Shown here one piece after another: positions 1-12,700 of a stretch of DNA of 64,000 nucleotides. Source of the DNA: Oryzias latipes (lineage: Eukaryota > Chordata > Actinopteri > Beloniformes > Adrianichthyidae); the NCBI RefSeq assembly GCF_002234675.1, contig NC_019866.2:25200031-25264030 (forward strand). The letters are read 5' to 3'. Made by a program: the position numbers and the translations under genes. The first letter of the stretch is position 1. Every line of letters starts with the position of its first letter. The notes under the pieces were generated by a model. That model made no database searches and was not told the DNA's origin. It saw nothing but the letters and a program-made list of their open reading frames with translations.

Positions 1-169
1 GACCAACTTAAAAACACCAAAAGTAACATTTGCATCAGAGCGGATCTTTAAAATCAAATGCTTGTTCATTTTACAACCACATCATTTTTGTTATGCAAGA
101 TTTGTTTTGGTTGTTCAAAAACACAAATCGTTTTATCCGATTACTCTATTAATCGATCGATTAAGTCAG

Positions 170-262
170 TGTTTTTAACGCTAATGTTAGGGTGGGGATG
201 TGAGGGGCTGTAAGCTAGCTGGAGAGACTGTAAACAAAGGGACGATGGGAAATTACTCTGTG
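170..262 (+). repeat. Dispersed repeat, copy 1 of 2
   Basis: This stretch contains GCTAATGTTAG followed by a run related to GTAAGCTAGC, then CAAACAAAG and GATGGGAAAT. The same order of blocks recurs near 59,536-59,630, inside a gna13 intron. Two diverged copies 59 kb apart indicate an interspersed repeat of unknown class. The rest of bases 1-630 shows no gene; it holds only a short ATG/GAT microsatellite near 379-403. Confidence 0.5.
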
Positions 263-378
263 CACAGAACTCTGGAACATTTTTGATGAACTCCTGCTGC
301 TCTGCAGAAATTATGTCCTAGAAAACGACAAGTTGTGATTTTGGCTGAAAACTGCACAATTCTCATTGAAAGACTGAA

Positions 379-403
379 AATGATGATGATGATGATGATG
401 AGG
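379..403. repeat. (GAT)n microsatellite
   Basis: About seven tandem ATG/GAT triplets followed by AGGATGATGGG. Apparent methionine runs in translation are only this repeat and not evidence of a gene. Confidence 0.8.
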
Positions 404-647
404 ATGATGGGACTCTTCAGCAGCACCAAGACACCAACAGCTCTGCACAGCCCACTCTCTCTTCTAAAGGTGGATCACTGCAGGTTGTTTCTCACTTTGG
501 ATGCTTGTCTGCTATCATTTTAAATAAAGTAACTCAGAAGTAATGAGAGGATTACTTATTTCAGAAGGTTCCAAAAGTACGGCGGTCAAGTTTGGCCGGC
601 GCTGAAGGCGGACGTTCAAACACAGACGTCAGAGACAATCTTCACTT

Positions 648-653
648 TTTATT
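648..653 (-). terminator. Poly(A) signal of aldh3b1 (candidate)
   Basis: TTTATT on the plus strand reads AATAAA on the minus strand about 140 bases beyond the aldehyde dehydrogenase stop codon. It is the first canonical signal I see downstream and would give a short 3' UTR. Confidence 0.5.
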
Positions 654-790
654 TTTGCTTGTTTTGGGTTTTACATCTCTGTGCCAAACTGTCCCGTCCG
701 CCTTAAATCTGGCTTCAGGACAGAAGTTAAGGTTCTGTTTGACCCCCCCCGTGCCGATTCCCTCCGGTGGCGGTGGGCGGCGGCCTGCGG

Positions 791-3700
791 TCACATGATC
801 GAGCAGCTGTGAGGAGACGTGGTCCAGCGCAGCCACTTGAGCTTCTCGCTGCTGTAGGGGGGGTAGCGCAGCCCGTTGAGCCTCTCCAGAGCCCAGCCGC
901 GCAGCATGCAGGCGCGCCGGTGGCTGAACTCCTCGAAGCCCCAGCGCCCGTGGTAACTGCCCCACCCGCTCATACCTGGGCAAAAGAGCGGCAGGAGTCA
1001 GGCTGACGGACAGCTCTGGGTTGTCACGTGACGACTCAAGAGGAGAACATTTTGGAAGCGTCTGAACCCGTCCGTCACACCCACCTACACCCCCAAAGGG
1101 CAGGCTGGGCAGCGTCATGTGGATGATGGCGTCATTGGAGCAGAACCCCCCGCTGCTCGTGTTCTCCATCACCGTCTTCACCACCTTCAGAGACACAAAG
1201 CGTGATTGGAGGAGCCGTGTCTGCCAGCGACCGGCGGCGTGCGGGGGGGTGTCTCACCGAGGACTCGTCCGAGAAGACGTAGAGCGCCAGAGGCTTCTCC
1301 TTCCGGTTGATGAAGTCGATGCCCTCTTCCAGCGTCTCCACGGTGAGGATGGGCAGAATGGGGCCGAAGATCTCCTGCCCCATCAAAGCGTCGTCCTCCT
1401 GCAGGTCCACCACCACCGTGGGAGCTGCGGGACAGGAGGAAGTCACTGCACCCGCCGTCTGCAGCTCAGCGATGGAGGCCGAGCCACTTCCTGTGTGTGG
1501 GGGGCGGACGCCGACTGACGTCCTGTGATAACCCCGCGGCTCATCTGTGAGGGGAGGGGCTGAGACCTCCACCCTGAAGCCACAGCGTCAGTCTACATCA
1601 TAGAACAGCATCCTCAGCTGCTCTCCGAGGTTTTATTCTGAAAGTTTCCACTCGGATTCTGCTGAGTGCAACAGGAACAAACACCTTTCTATCTGATCGG
1701 GATGATGCCGTTTCATCAGTAAATGTTTCATGTGCTGCAGAAACGGATGCTTCACTGACCACTGGGAGCTTTTAATTTCATCTTTAAATGGTTTTTCCTG
1801 GACATTTCAGGAAAATGTCCCAAAACTGGAAAAAAGAATCTGTTCAGATCTGAGGCGGGACCACAGCAAAACCCACTGAGGGCAGGGCTTAGGAGAGCCA
1901 ACCTGGTTGCTATGGTGACCATCAGGGAGTTTGGTGGGAACCACTGACTGTATTACAGAACTGGACTGAGCGAGTGTGACATCATCCATAGAAGACAGTT
2001 TACTTCCAGCTCCAATAAATAAAGTCAATTCAGGCGCCATTTATTCACAATACGGAGGTCGCCATGTTGGAGCCAGACGTAAGCAGTGATTGGTCCGAGT
2101 GGGACTGATTCCATGGTTCTATGGCAACCACTCTGACCAATCAGGAAAGAGCTTGTTGGAAGGCCACACCCCTACCACTTAAAGCGGGCCACACCAAATC
2201 TGCCAAACACTCTGCTTCGGCGCTCACGCCTCGCCTCGCCTGCCTCTGGACCCACCTATGTACTTGTCCTCCCGGTTGGCCTCTCCTCCCACAACCACCG
2301 TCCCGGCGGTCTTCTTGAGCAGCTCCATGAGGCGAGTCCAGTGTCGGTCTGACACGATGCGCGACACGTCCGGACTCTCCTTAGGCTCCTTCCCGTAGAA
2401 CTCCTCCAGAACCTCGCGCAGAGCCGGTACCAGAGCGTCTCGGATGGCCTTCGTGCAGAGCAGATAGTCTGGAGCCACGCAGCTTTGGCCAGCGTTAAAG
2501 TATTTGGCCCACACCAGGCGGCGGGCAGCAGCGGTGATGTTTATCCGCCCATAGATGAGGCAGGGACACTTGCCACCCAGCTCCAAGGTCACCGGCGTCA
2601 GATGGACGGAGGCCGCCTGCACCACGCTTCTGGCCACGGCCTGGGAGCCTGCAGGGCGGAGGACCAGCATGAGGTTAGAGACGGATCAGAGGGTCGGGGG
2701 TCCTGCAGCTCAGACGTCCCACAAAGCGGAACCTCCAGATCGAAAGAAGCCACGGTCCGGCCCGGATCCTCTCCAGAACCCCCCTCTCCTGCACAGAACG
2801 CGTCAGCCGGGACAATGCATCACCTGTGTAGAAGATGCGGTCGAATCGATTCTCCAGCAGCGCCTTGGTCTCCTCGGCTCCACCGCAGGCCACCGTGTAA
2901 CAGTCCTGTGGAGCGGAGCGGCAGCCATCAGAGCCCCATAACCCGGATGAAGACCCGTTACAGCAGCAGAACCTCTGAACTACAGGGAGCTGCACGCTCT
3001 GCTTCGTCTGCCGCCTCACCTGAGACAGGTACTTGGGGATGAGCTCGGCCACCAGACCCTCAGTGGCGCCGCTGACCTCTGACGGCTTGATAACCACGCA
3101 GTTTCCTGAGCAGAAAAAGCAGCAACATTTTCAGAGGTCTTTGTTGGCCGGTGGAGGCTTTTCCCCCCTGTGCTATCCTATGGGGTCCAGATGACCCCCC
3201 CCCCCTTCCATTGAGGTGTTCTCCCTACCATGACAAAGGTGGATTAAGGTGGAAAGATTTCATGTAATCCATGGACACCAGTGAAGATCACAAATCATTG
3301 AAGAAAAAAGGTTCAGAGCACTGTCTAGTGGGTCTAGATGACCCCACTCTCAACGTTACGTTAACGTTGAGAGTGGGGTCATCTGGACCCCACAAGACAG
3401 CACAAAGGTTACGGCCCGGCTCGGATTCTTCCTTTGCCTTTGTGCAGCACGTCACGCCAGTTTCAGCCCTTCAACATTCAAACGTGGTCTGAAGCTGGTC
3501 AGACCCGCCGATCAGGAAAAGGCACGTGGAGGTGTGAGGACAGACTCACGCCGCTGATGCGGCGCAGACTGGTGAGACACGCCCTCTTTCTGCCCCGAGG
3601 CTCAGCAGACAATAGCAGCAGGCTGCCGTTGTGAGGATGAGGCAACACGACTGCTGAAGTGGCAGAAGTCATTGTTCCTGAGAAGAGCAGCCTGTCTCCA

Positions 3701-6351
3701 CCCAACCACTTCCTGTCAGACGGACCGCAGGCCCGTCCCACCTGAGTCGGGGGGGGGGGCTGAGACCCTCTGGGTCGGTTCTGCCGTCTATTCTGCTCCT
3801 GACCCGGTTTGGTCATTAAATGGACTCATTGCAGAGGTTCTGAATGTCTCCACTTCACGTTCATGTTTGCAGCTTTTCTGAGGGAGGGTACGGTGGCCCT
3901 GAAGGACAAATCAGTCCAGCAAATCACTCAACACAAAAACGCACTAAAGATCCCGGTTAAAAAAGCAAAACAACTTTACATTTTAGAAATCAAAACATAT
4001 TTCCTGAATCTAAAATGCAAAAAAGGTACAATTTTGAAAAACAAAAGTCAATTTTCAAAAATGAAAAAGGAAATTTAAAAAGTGAAAGTAGAAAAGGTAG
4101 TTAGAGTTATGTGATGACGTTTGTTCACCTCTCTCCTGACAGAAGAGATTTGTCTGGCCACGCCCACTGCAAACGTTCAGCCGTTGCTCAATCAACTCTT
4201 CGCCACAGAACCTCCTGCTTCCCCTCTTCTTCAAAACTCAAGCCTCATCGTCAATCAGCGACTTTCATAGGACCTCCTTTTTCCGCTTTCGGATTTTTAA
4301 CATTTTGTTTTGTAACTTCTGTTTCATCAAAGTTTTGGTTTCTAGAATGTTGTTTGATTTCTTTAGTGTCGTGCTATTTTTTGGAAGTTTTCTTTCCCCC
4401 CTTTTTGAATTGTGATCTTTAGGATGTTTTTGTGTCATTTGAACTTCAGGGCCACCGTGGGGGGGGGGCTGTGACACGCATGTTGGGAAAATCTGTGTTT
4501 TACGCTGGAATCCACACGTTTCAGAAACGAGGCTCCTGCTTTTGTGACGGCCCATACCATCAGCCCACCTCCACCATACACGACAACCATTGTCCCAGAA
4601 GTCTTTTGATGATGTAACGCCTCAAATCCAGCAGCAACCTGAACGCCCAGATTCACGTCTGCTGACTCTTCTAAACTAACTCACCCGCCTGACTGACCAG
4701 ACGGCGATTTCCCCGATTCTGACGGTCATGGAAGCTTTGGCTGCTGCTGCCGTCTCTGCAGAACGTGGATTCGGATCCGTTTTTAAAGAGGTTCGGTGTG
4801 GTTTCCCACCGTTTATCCTCAAGACCATTCCAGCCACAGAAACACAGATACCTGCAGCGATGGCAGAAATCAGGGGCAAGATGAGCAGCTGCAGCGGGTA
4901 ATTCCACGGCCCGATGATCAGAACCACGCCCAGAGGCTCCCTCCGGATGAAACAGTCGTCCAGCTTGGTGGCCTGAAAAAGCAGCAGAAAGACTCCGTCT
5001 GAAAATTCAACTGTCTCTGCTCGGACTGTGGACATAAACACCGTTTCAGACAGACCGAGGAGCTCAGGCACGGCTGTCTGACAGGCGCTTTGCAGTCCTT
5101 TGACTGTATCACAGAGCTGGACTGAGTGACCCCGCCCCTTGGCATTCCAAACAGGAAGTGGCTCCAAGAAGCTAAAGTCCCACAGGCTTCAATAGAGAAA
5201 TAACAGCTGATGGCCGTTCTATTGGTCAGAACTGACCAATCAGATGCCTCAATAAAACCATTTGGTCTCACGATCATTTGTAACGCTTGATTGACAGATT
5301 TCGTGGAGCCCGCTTTCAAACGGTAGGGGTGTGGCCAATCCTGATTGGTGAGAGTGGTTGCCATGGAAACGTCGACTCATTCACACCGAGCATGTGCAGC
5401 GTGCGACGTGAAGGTTCTTGCACACGGTGGGGAGGGGGGGCTTCTTCTTCTATCGTTTCCTGCTGCGCGTCCACCACCTACATGTGGAAGAGGTTTGGTC
5501 TGAAACGTGGAAGCTCTGTTCTATAAATGGTCGTCTTGGTATCATTTAATCTGGACGGGAGCAGTTTGTCCTTCGCTGTCATGTTCACAACGGTTGGTAC
5601 GTCACGAACGCTCCGGATGCGGAAACCTGAAATTCTGGCCTTCGCGCGTTTACACACATTTTCATTGAAACCCGAGTCCACGCAGCCGGCGTGAAACGCT
5701 GGAACGCCCGTCGCTGAGAACATCAGACCGACTCGGACAATCACTGCTCACTCACGTCAGTTCCAACAGTGCAGCGTCTGTCGTTTGGTTGGAGCCGGTA
5801 GGAAACCGTGTTCTATGGGGGACGGCCCACGCCTCAGTCCAGCTCTCATTTACAGTCAGTGGTCTGGGGGGTGTTGGGGTCACAGGGAGCATCCAGAACA
5901 GAACCTACCAGGCTTTTGGACACATACTCCGGCTGCATCCAGCGCGCCAGGTTGGAGATGGAGTGGTACAGCTCATTCAGCACAATCTCAATCTCAGAGA
6001 GGACGGCCTCGAATTTGGGCTGAAGGGCAGAAAGAGAAGAGACTTTCAGCGTGAAGGGAACAGGAAGCAGAACTGCTGTTTGAGTCAAATGTTCCGACTC
6101 GGAGGTCTGAGGACCCCCGTCAGCCCGCTGCGTCCTCAGCCTGAGCCGGCATGGATGAGTGTTGCGCGTCCGTGCACGCGCCCGTGCACCTTTGCCAGGT
6201 CCCGGTGCAGCGCGTCGGTGATCTGGTCCTCGTTGTCTTTGATCATGCTCATGAGGCCGGTCAGCTGGGTTCTGCGGAACTCCTCCGGCACGGTCACGCC
6301 CGAGCGGAACGTCGCGCGTAACCGCGCCACCATCTGGCTCTGGCTCTCCAT
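791..6351 (-). CDS. aldh3b1: Aldehyde dehydrogenase 3B family, complete, 9 coding exons
   Basis: NAD(P)-dependent oxidation of fatty and medium-chain aldehydes, expected at membranes. Exons (high to low): 6351-6190, 6019-5909, 4972-4852, 3105-3020, 2905-2824, 2648-2256, 1424-1258, 1184-1085, 975-791. All junctions are GT-AG and the phases join without a break into 468 codons plus stop, the length I recall for human ALDH3B1. Visible motifs: PWNYP in exon 3, [10 protein letters not shown] in exon 4, LELGGK with the general base Glu210, FNAGQSC with the catalytic Cys244, EIFGPILP in exon 7, and PFGGVGMSG bridging the last intron. The protein ends in CSIM, a CaaX prenylation box, which separates ALDH3B from ALDH3A2, whose C-terminus is a hydrophobic anchor. 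The ATG at 6351 is the first in frame in a CpG-rich exon; a further 5' noncoding exon is possible. Introns 2 and 3 carry palindromic repeats. Family assignment is firm; the paralogue name is inferred. Confidence 0.93.
1905..2205. repeat. Palindromic DNA-type repeat, family B copy
   Basis: Contains the phrases CTGACTGTATTACAGAACTG and GACTGAGCGAGTGTGACATC, then CCAATCAGG and a G/C-rich tail, in the aldh3b1 intron. The same phrases recur near 5,095-5,375, 5,780-5,870, 16,755-16,850 and 28,428-29,000. The best preserved copy (28.4 kb) has inverted ends, so this is probably a non-autonomous DNA transposon. Confidence 0.6.
3166..3410. mobile_element. TTAA-type MITE copy 1 (piggyBac-like ends)
   Basis: Starts near CCCCTGTGCTATCC and ends near GACAGCACAAAGG, with the shared core ACCATGACAAAGGTGGAT and CCATGGACACCAGTGAAGAT. 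This copy carries an extra internal inverted repeat centred near 3,362 (arms around CCACTCTCAACGTTA). It lies in aldh3b1 intron 3. Confidence 0.7.
5095..5375. repeat. Palindromic DNA-type repeat, family B copy
   Basis: TTGACTGTATCACAGAGCTG, CATTCCAAACAGGAAGTGG, ACCAATCAGATGCCTCAATA and GTGGTTGCCATGGAAAC are shared with the copy at 28.4-29.0 kb. It lies in aldh3b1 intron 2. A further end fragment lies at about 5,780-5,870 (TCCAGCTCTCATTTACAGTC). Confidence 0.65.
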
Positions 6352-6870
6352 CTTCTCACCTGGAACGCACAGCAGACACGTGACCAGCTGGCGACACAAA
6401 CAATCCGGACACGTGCGGGTGCGTTGGGGCCCGCCACCCCCTAACCCACGCACGGCTGGCCCAGACAATCACGCGATTGTTCCGGTTTGCCAACACTCTG
6501 TTAACAATCTCGGAACGCGGACACCCCCGGTGTGAATGTCGGGAAAAGTCAGCACGTGGTGGAAAAACGGGAATCGAACCGTGATCCACAGCCCCGCGTG
6601 AACAGACGGACCGAACCCGCTGGTTCCGCGCAGGCCACCCACCCGCTGCTGGTGCGCTCATCGCTGATCTCGGACACGGACCGGAGCTGGCACCGTCCTC
6701 GCGTCGCCTCCGCCGGCTCTGGACCGCCTGGAAGCGGGGGGAGGAACCGGCTCTGCGGGGCCGGAAAAACCCGTCCGCCGTCACGTTTGGCCCGACCTGC
6801 GGGGCGGGATTACCGCAGTTTGGGTCTGAGCGAGGAGGCGGGGACCCGAGCCCTCAGGTGAGACAGACAG
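6190..6870 (-). promoter_or_regulatory. CpG-rich 5' region of aldh3b1
   Basis: The first coding exon and about 500 bases upstream are visibly richer in CpG and G+C than the flanks, as is usual for a vertebrate promoter. No TATA box is evident at a convincing place. The transcription start is not determined. Confidence 0.5.
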
Positions 6871-7159
6871 GTGAGGCGGCCACACCTGTGGAAACGGCCG
6901 GACCACGTGGGGCTGGGGGGAGGTGGAACCAAAACTCTCCCCGCACATCCGGGCCGAACCGGGGAGAGACTATGGACCGCAGTTCTGTCCAGACACACGC
7001 AGCTGAACCCACATGCGCTGGAGGTACGGCTGGATGGAGGCTGTGAGGTCAGAGGTCACATGTAGGCCACTCCCAGCCTTCAAAGCAGGTTCCCACTGAT
7101 CTGATGAACCAGGCCTTCCACCCGTCACTGGATCAGCCCAGAACTTCTGGTTTCTTCAT

Positions 7160-7715
7160 CTATGAACAAAATAAACTCTAGAATTCAATTTAAATTCAGT
7201 TCATTTTTATTTCTATAGCCCAAAATCACAACAACAGTCGTCTCATAACCAATAATTGGAAAGTAAATCAACTCAAAAGGATCATGAAGACATAAAATCA
7301 ATAGGAAAATACTAAACTGATCCAACATCCCTGACCTTTGACCCTCCTTCACTGTAAGGAAAAACTCCTAAAAATCTGGAAAAAAGAAAGAAATCTCAGG
7401 GGTGTCCACATGAAGGAGGATCCTCCCCCAGGACGGACAGGCGATTTACCAGAACTCTTAGAGAGAATTAACTTATTTAACTCTACAACTACATGTATAA
7501 AGCCCAGCAGACGCTTCATCCAGACGGAGTTTGGGGGCACCAGATGAGCCAGAGGGGGGGGGTCCATGGTCAGGTACAGGAGCACGGACGAGCCAACTGG
7601 AATCTGGAATACCTTAAGGGGGGGGGGGGACAGTACATGAATCGCACTGCACCAAACAGAGGCATGGAGAACTAAATGATGAATAATGATCAAGAATAGA
7701 GGAGAGAAGACCATT
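7160..7715. repeat. Fish interspersed repeat (TTTATTTCTATAGCCC family)
   Basis: The phrases TTTATTTCTATAGCCCAAAA, CACAACAACAGTCG, CTGTAAGGAAAAACTCC and the later GGAGGATCCTCC match, from memory, a very common teleost repeat. It is not coding. The rest of the 7.06-9.17 kb interval between aldh3b1 and ppp4c holds a MITE (below) and otherwise AT-rich DNA in which I see no gene. Confidence 0.6.
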
Positions 7716-7725
7716 CAGTGTTTAA

Positions 7726-7934
7726 CCCTTGTGCTACCCTATGACCCCCCCCCCCCCCTTCCATTGACGTGTTCTCCCTACCATGACAAAGGTGGATAAA
7801 GGTGGAAAGATTTCATGTAATCCATGGACACCAGTGAAGATCACAAATCATTGAAGAAAAAAGGTTCAGAGCACTGTCTAGTGGGTCTAGATGACCCAAC
7901 TCCCAATGTTAAAGTGAATAGGATAGAACAAGGG
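7726..7934. mobile_element. TTAA-type MITE copy 2
   Basis: Terminal CCCTTGTGCTACCC and, inverted, GGATAGAACAAGGG. The left flank is TTAA and the right flank TTAC, consistent with a decayed TTAA target duplication. The interior has a C14 tract, then the shared core found in all five copies. Confidence 0.78.
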
Positions 7935-9174
7935 TTACAAATGACATTTCAATTCATTTAGTAGTAACTTAAATCTATTGTGTTGGTCGTTTTTCTGTCA
8001 AAATTCAACAGAAAGTAGTTACACGAAGCTCCCTGATGTAATACATTGAGGACACTTTTCTCCTGCACGTCAGGTCTTAGGGGGGGGTTTTATGTGGAGG
8101 GTCTTAAACATTAATGCCATTTATTTACGGCAACTCTATTTAAATTGTGACCCAAAATGAAAGTTGATCATGTTAGGATTCAGACAGTAAACGTGGAAAA
8201 CCGTCACATAAAAATCACAAAATGCTTCTGTGTGAGACTGGAAATGGAATCTTTCTGAAACATTCTAGTAGAGCAGCCTTCCATCCAGCTCTATAGATGG
8301 ATTCTATTATTCATATATCTGTATACAACATACAATAATCAGCAGCTGCAACAAATTCAGTTTTAACCATGAACATATCAGCTAAAACATTAGTTTATGT
8401 TCCCCTCTGATCTGCTAAACCACATTATTCCATTGGCCGATTGAAAGTGGAGGCGGGATTTAGAAAATGCAGACAGGTGGGACACGCCCTGATGAGAGAC
8501 GGACAGGTGAGACGGACAGGTGCAGAAAAAGTAGGACTGGATTACACTGATGTGTGGATTTGTAAAATGTTGACACAAAAAACATTAAGACAAATTAAAA
8601 TGCAATAGATTTGAAGTTAGTTTAAAATGAATTTAAAGTAAATGAAAAATGTAAATTTCCTCTTTGTATTGAATATTCAGTCGTTTTTAAAATGCTCAAC
8701 TAAATTCAATATAAAAGCCTTTTTATCTAAAGTATGTTACCAAAAACATGTGACAATCCAAAATGCAACATTTTATTGTTTAACTAAGATTGTTTTTTGC
8801 ATTGAATTTATTGATTTAGAAAATGCATGATCAAATTACACCCTGGGAACTGAATTCCACATGAACGATGGTGAAAATGGCCCAGCGGTTTAACAGAAGC
8901 GGGTCCAAAGATGCCAGAAGTTCTGGTGGGTGAAACCAGAGGTTTCAGGTAAAACGAGCCGTGCAGCGGCCCAGAGGAACCATCCGGAACCTTATTCAGA
9001 AGCAAAAACATGGCAATGACTCCATGGAAAGAACAGAACCTCCATCCCACCACGGGGTTCCAGGAGGTCGTGTGGGAACGACCCTGGAGGACGGAGCGGG
9101 TCAGCGTTCAGGCGACATGGGCGGAGCTTCAGGAGAGTAAATCAATCAGCAAAGGGTCAGCATTGGTACAAAAC

Positions 9175-9180
9175 TTTATT
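9175..9180 (-). terminator. Poly(A) signal of ppp4c (candidate)
   Basis: AATAAA on the minus strand, about 530 bases beyond the ppp4c stop codon, giving a 3' UTR of plausible length that includes a poly(C/G) tract near 9,321. Confidence 0.5.
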
Positions 9181-9706
9181 CTCACAATATCAAAATCGAC
9201 AGACGGGTTAAAAGGAAGGAAGAGTGGAAACGGATGTGAGAAGAGCTTCCTGCTGAGTCGTCCTTCAGGAGTTTATTCACAGCAGCGTTCTGAATGGTAG
9301 ATAGCGAGTCATGTGACATATGGGGGGGGGGGGGGGTCACTGGAATCTTGCAGCAATAACTGTACAGAGACAACATAATATGCATTAAAGGAATTCATTA
9401 AAATCATAAAACTTTGCACAGCTGCGTATCTTTGAACAAAGAGAGAAGTTACGGTTTTCCAACTGAAACTAAAAGAAATGGTCTGAATAAAAAAAAGAGG
9501 AGCAGAGAGGCGGAGTCGGGCTGGAAGTTGTGTCTACAGAGCAGGACAGATGGAGGCCACATCCAGGCCGCTCCACAGGAGCCAGCAGGCCTCCGGACTG
9601 CTTTGAGTTCAGACGGACGCCGCTGTCGGGGAGCAGCAGGAGGCCGGAGGCGCCGGGGAGAACTGGAACTAGAATGGCGGCGCCTTATGGCTGCTGGCCT
9701 GGAGCT

Positions 9707-12700
9707 CTACAGGAAATAGTCGGCGACGGGCTTCTTGGAGGGGATGCCTCTGGTCTCCTGTGGCGCTGCTTCAAATATGATGAACTCCCGCTGTAGATGC
9801 TCATCCAGCTCCAAGATGGCCGCAACGTTTCCACACCTGAGTGCAAGGAGACACGGCGAGGTTAAACCAGCACAGACCCTCAAACCGCTAGGCGAGAAGG
9901 ACGCCGTCTTCAGCACAAACAAGGTTTAAAGCGGATCTCAGAACTTTTCAGATCAGAAAACAAGATAAAAGCCCACAAAACATGTTTTATGAAAAGTATA
10001 TAAATATTTCAAAATATGTATGTAAACAGACACGAATGTATAACATTAAAACATTTGCTCATTGAGGCTTTTCTATAAACACTAATGACTCTCTGAACTC
10101 AACATAAACCTATTTAGACAAAATCCTCAGGATGTCAATCTGAGCTAAAGTGCAGCAGGAGAGCTGACACAATAAAGCAGTGAGATGGTTAACAGCACAC
10201 GGCGTTCCATGCTTTCTCCAACAGAGAAGCTCTAACTGAACAACCAGATCATTATGGTCTGTCTCTGCTGGAGGGCGTTTCCGTCTGGCCACTAGGTGGA
10301 GCTCTCCTTATAGCATTACACTTTATTCCAGAAGATTGGAGCAAAAAATGGAGCTTTAGACCACAAATGGTTACTTTCAAAAATGTTTCTGTAAAAGAGT
10401 TTGGAAAATTCCTGCCTGTGAGTCTATAAAGCTGCTCATTGAGTCAGTAATGTATGTTTGGGTCGTCCAAGAGTTAGCATTAGCCGTCCTATGGGAAATT
10501 CCATTATACGTTAGCATCAAGCTAGCAGACTTTGGCTTTACTGATGTTATACATTAGATCCCCGGAAAAAAATGAGCATAAAAGATCGATTTCTACTTTA
10601 ATGGATCTATTATTGATCTACTAAGATTGGATCAATTCAGATCAATTAATCGATTTGATCAAAATCACCGTGCAAAAAAATGTATATACAGTTTTTTTTA
10701 AAAGTAAGAAAAGCAGGGAATGTAGGAGGAATTGACTATTATCCATTCTTCCACCATCCCCTGCTACAAGCCCCTCCCACTGGTTCCAGAGGGGCGGCGG
10801 CTTCTCCTGCCACAGTTGGGGGCAGCTGCTGCTCCTCACTGGGAGAGTGAATGGTTTCATGAGGCACACATGGAGGCGTGTGCTGCTCATTGATGCTGTT
10901 GTAGAGCTCTTCAAAATGAAGAAACGCCATCTGTCATCATCTGCGTCCTCCATGCGGAGGTCGACACGCTTTTGGCGGGAGCTTTAGGCTCACACACCTT
11001 AGGACAAACATTAACTAGGACCTTTGACGCATGTTAAACCTTAGCCGTGGCGTGTGGTCCATACAAATCATCCGTTGCACACCTAAATGTCCAGAAAACA
11101 TTCCATATTTTCTGTTTTATAGGGTGCACCACCAATAAATAACCTATTTTCTACATTACGTCATATATAAGGCGCACTGCACTATAGGGTCCATGAAGAG
11201 AGAATAAAAAGGCAGAGGAAAGTCCAGACTTTATAAACAATATTTCTAATTCCTGTTTGCGACGCTCTACACGTTAATTACTTAAGTCGCTCCACATCAC
11301 AAGTCATTTTGACCAAAATGAAGGTTTATTCTGTGCTCCTCATAGTGCCAAAAATATGCTACGAATTTCTAAATGCAGAACAAATATTTGGAGTTTTGCT
11401 GCTTGAAAACATAAATTAACTACAGAAAATAAAATAAATTTTTTTTGCTTTGAATATTGAGACAAACAAACATTTAACAGCTTTGGTTGAATGCAAAGCC
11501 TAAAGTAAACAGTTGTACTTTTCAGTCTTAGCAGGACTGGCCGGTTCCCAAAGGTCCATTTTCTCTGCATCTGCATTCTAGTCGTGCTGAAGCACAGCCA
11601 GTAAATCTCCTCACAGCAGCAGTCTGAATTAGAGACGCTGTTCCTACAGCTAACCGCTAACCTAAACCTAACTAGCATTCAACTCCTTAAGTGGGCGTGT
11701 CCCAAAGGGAGGCTTTTACACAGAGACAAATCAGTGGAACCGGACAGGTGTCCGTCACCTGTAGCAGTAGTTGGGTGCGGACCACACGGTGAGCACAGTC
11801 TCGTTGAAGTGCCACTTGTAGCCCTCCATGACCAGCTGGTGCGCTCGACAAATCATGTGGATGTCGTTGGCGGCGTTGAACTGAGCCACCACGTCGCTCC
11901 CGAACAGATATCCAGCCCCTCTGGGACTGACCCCCCACCCGGTGGTGTCTGAGAGCAGACCGAAGAGATCAGGCAAACGTGCAGCTTCTCAAACGGAGTC
12001 CGGCTCTGGCTGAAGCCGTTACCTTCAGGGTCTGACCACAGAAGGTCACACATGGGCCCATCGTGAGGCACTTCCTGTTTCCTGTCAATGGTCCGGATCT
12101 GGTCCAGTGTTTGGATGGAGGGGGACAGCCCTCCGTGCACACAGAAGATCTGGAGGACAGAATGAAAGCCATCAAAACAAAAGCCAAAGGAAAACCTTTT
12201 CACGTCCAACATTTTGGAGGAAACGGCGTGAAGAAAACCCGTCCGACCTTTCCATCGATGATGGCAGAGAGCGACAGGTAGTCGAATATCTCGGTGCAGT
12301 ATCTCCACACCGTCACAGAGCCGTACTTGCGGAGGCACTCATCGTAGAAGCCATAGACCTGTGTGATCTGCCTGGACTCGTGGTTTCCCCGGATCAAAGT
12401 GATCCTGTCTGGATAACGCACCTGAGGAACCAAAAACAGGAGGATTTATGTCAGAGACCTGCACAAGTGCAGCACGGAAGGGCTTGATTGACTTCAAATC
12501 GTTCACCTTGAGGGCCAGCAGCAGAAGGAAAGTCTCCACGCTGTAGAAGCCTCTGTCCACAAAGTCCCCCATGAAGAGATAATTGGTCTCTGGGACATCT
12601 CCCCCCACCTGGTAAATGGCAGGTTTAAAATCAGTGGAATCAACACACAATGCCTTAACGTTTCAAAACTTGACGGTTTTTGGGTTTCCATAATAAACCC

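Noticed and set aside
5789-6535. A 248-codon plus-strand frame antisense to aldh3b1 exons 1-2
   Set aside because: It is the reverse strand of real coding exons and has no independent support.
10642-10953. Possible small minus-strand gene in the last ppp4c intron ([16 protein letters not shown])
   Set aside because: Short, no homologue recognised, no codon or conservation evidence; could be a transposase tail but too little to support.
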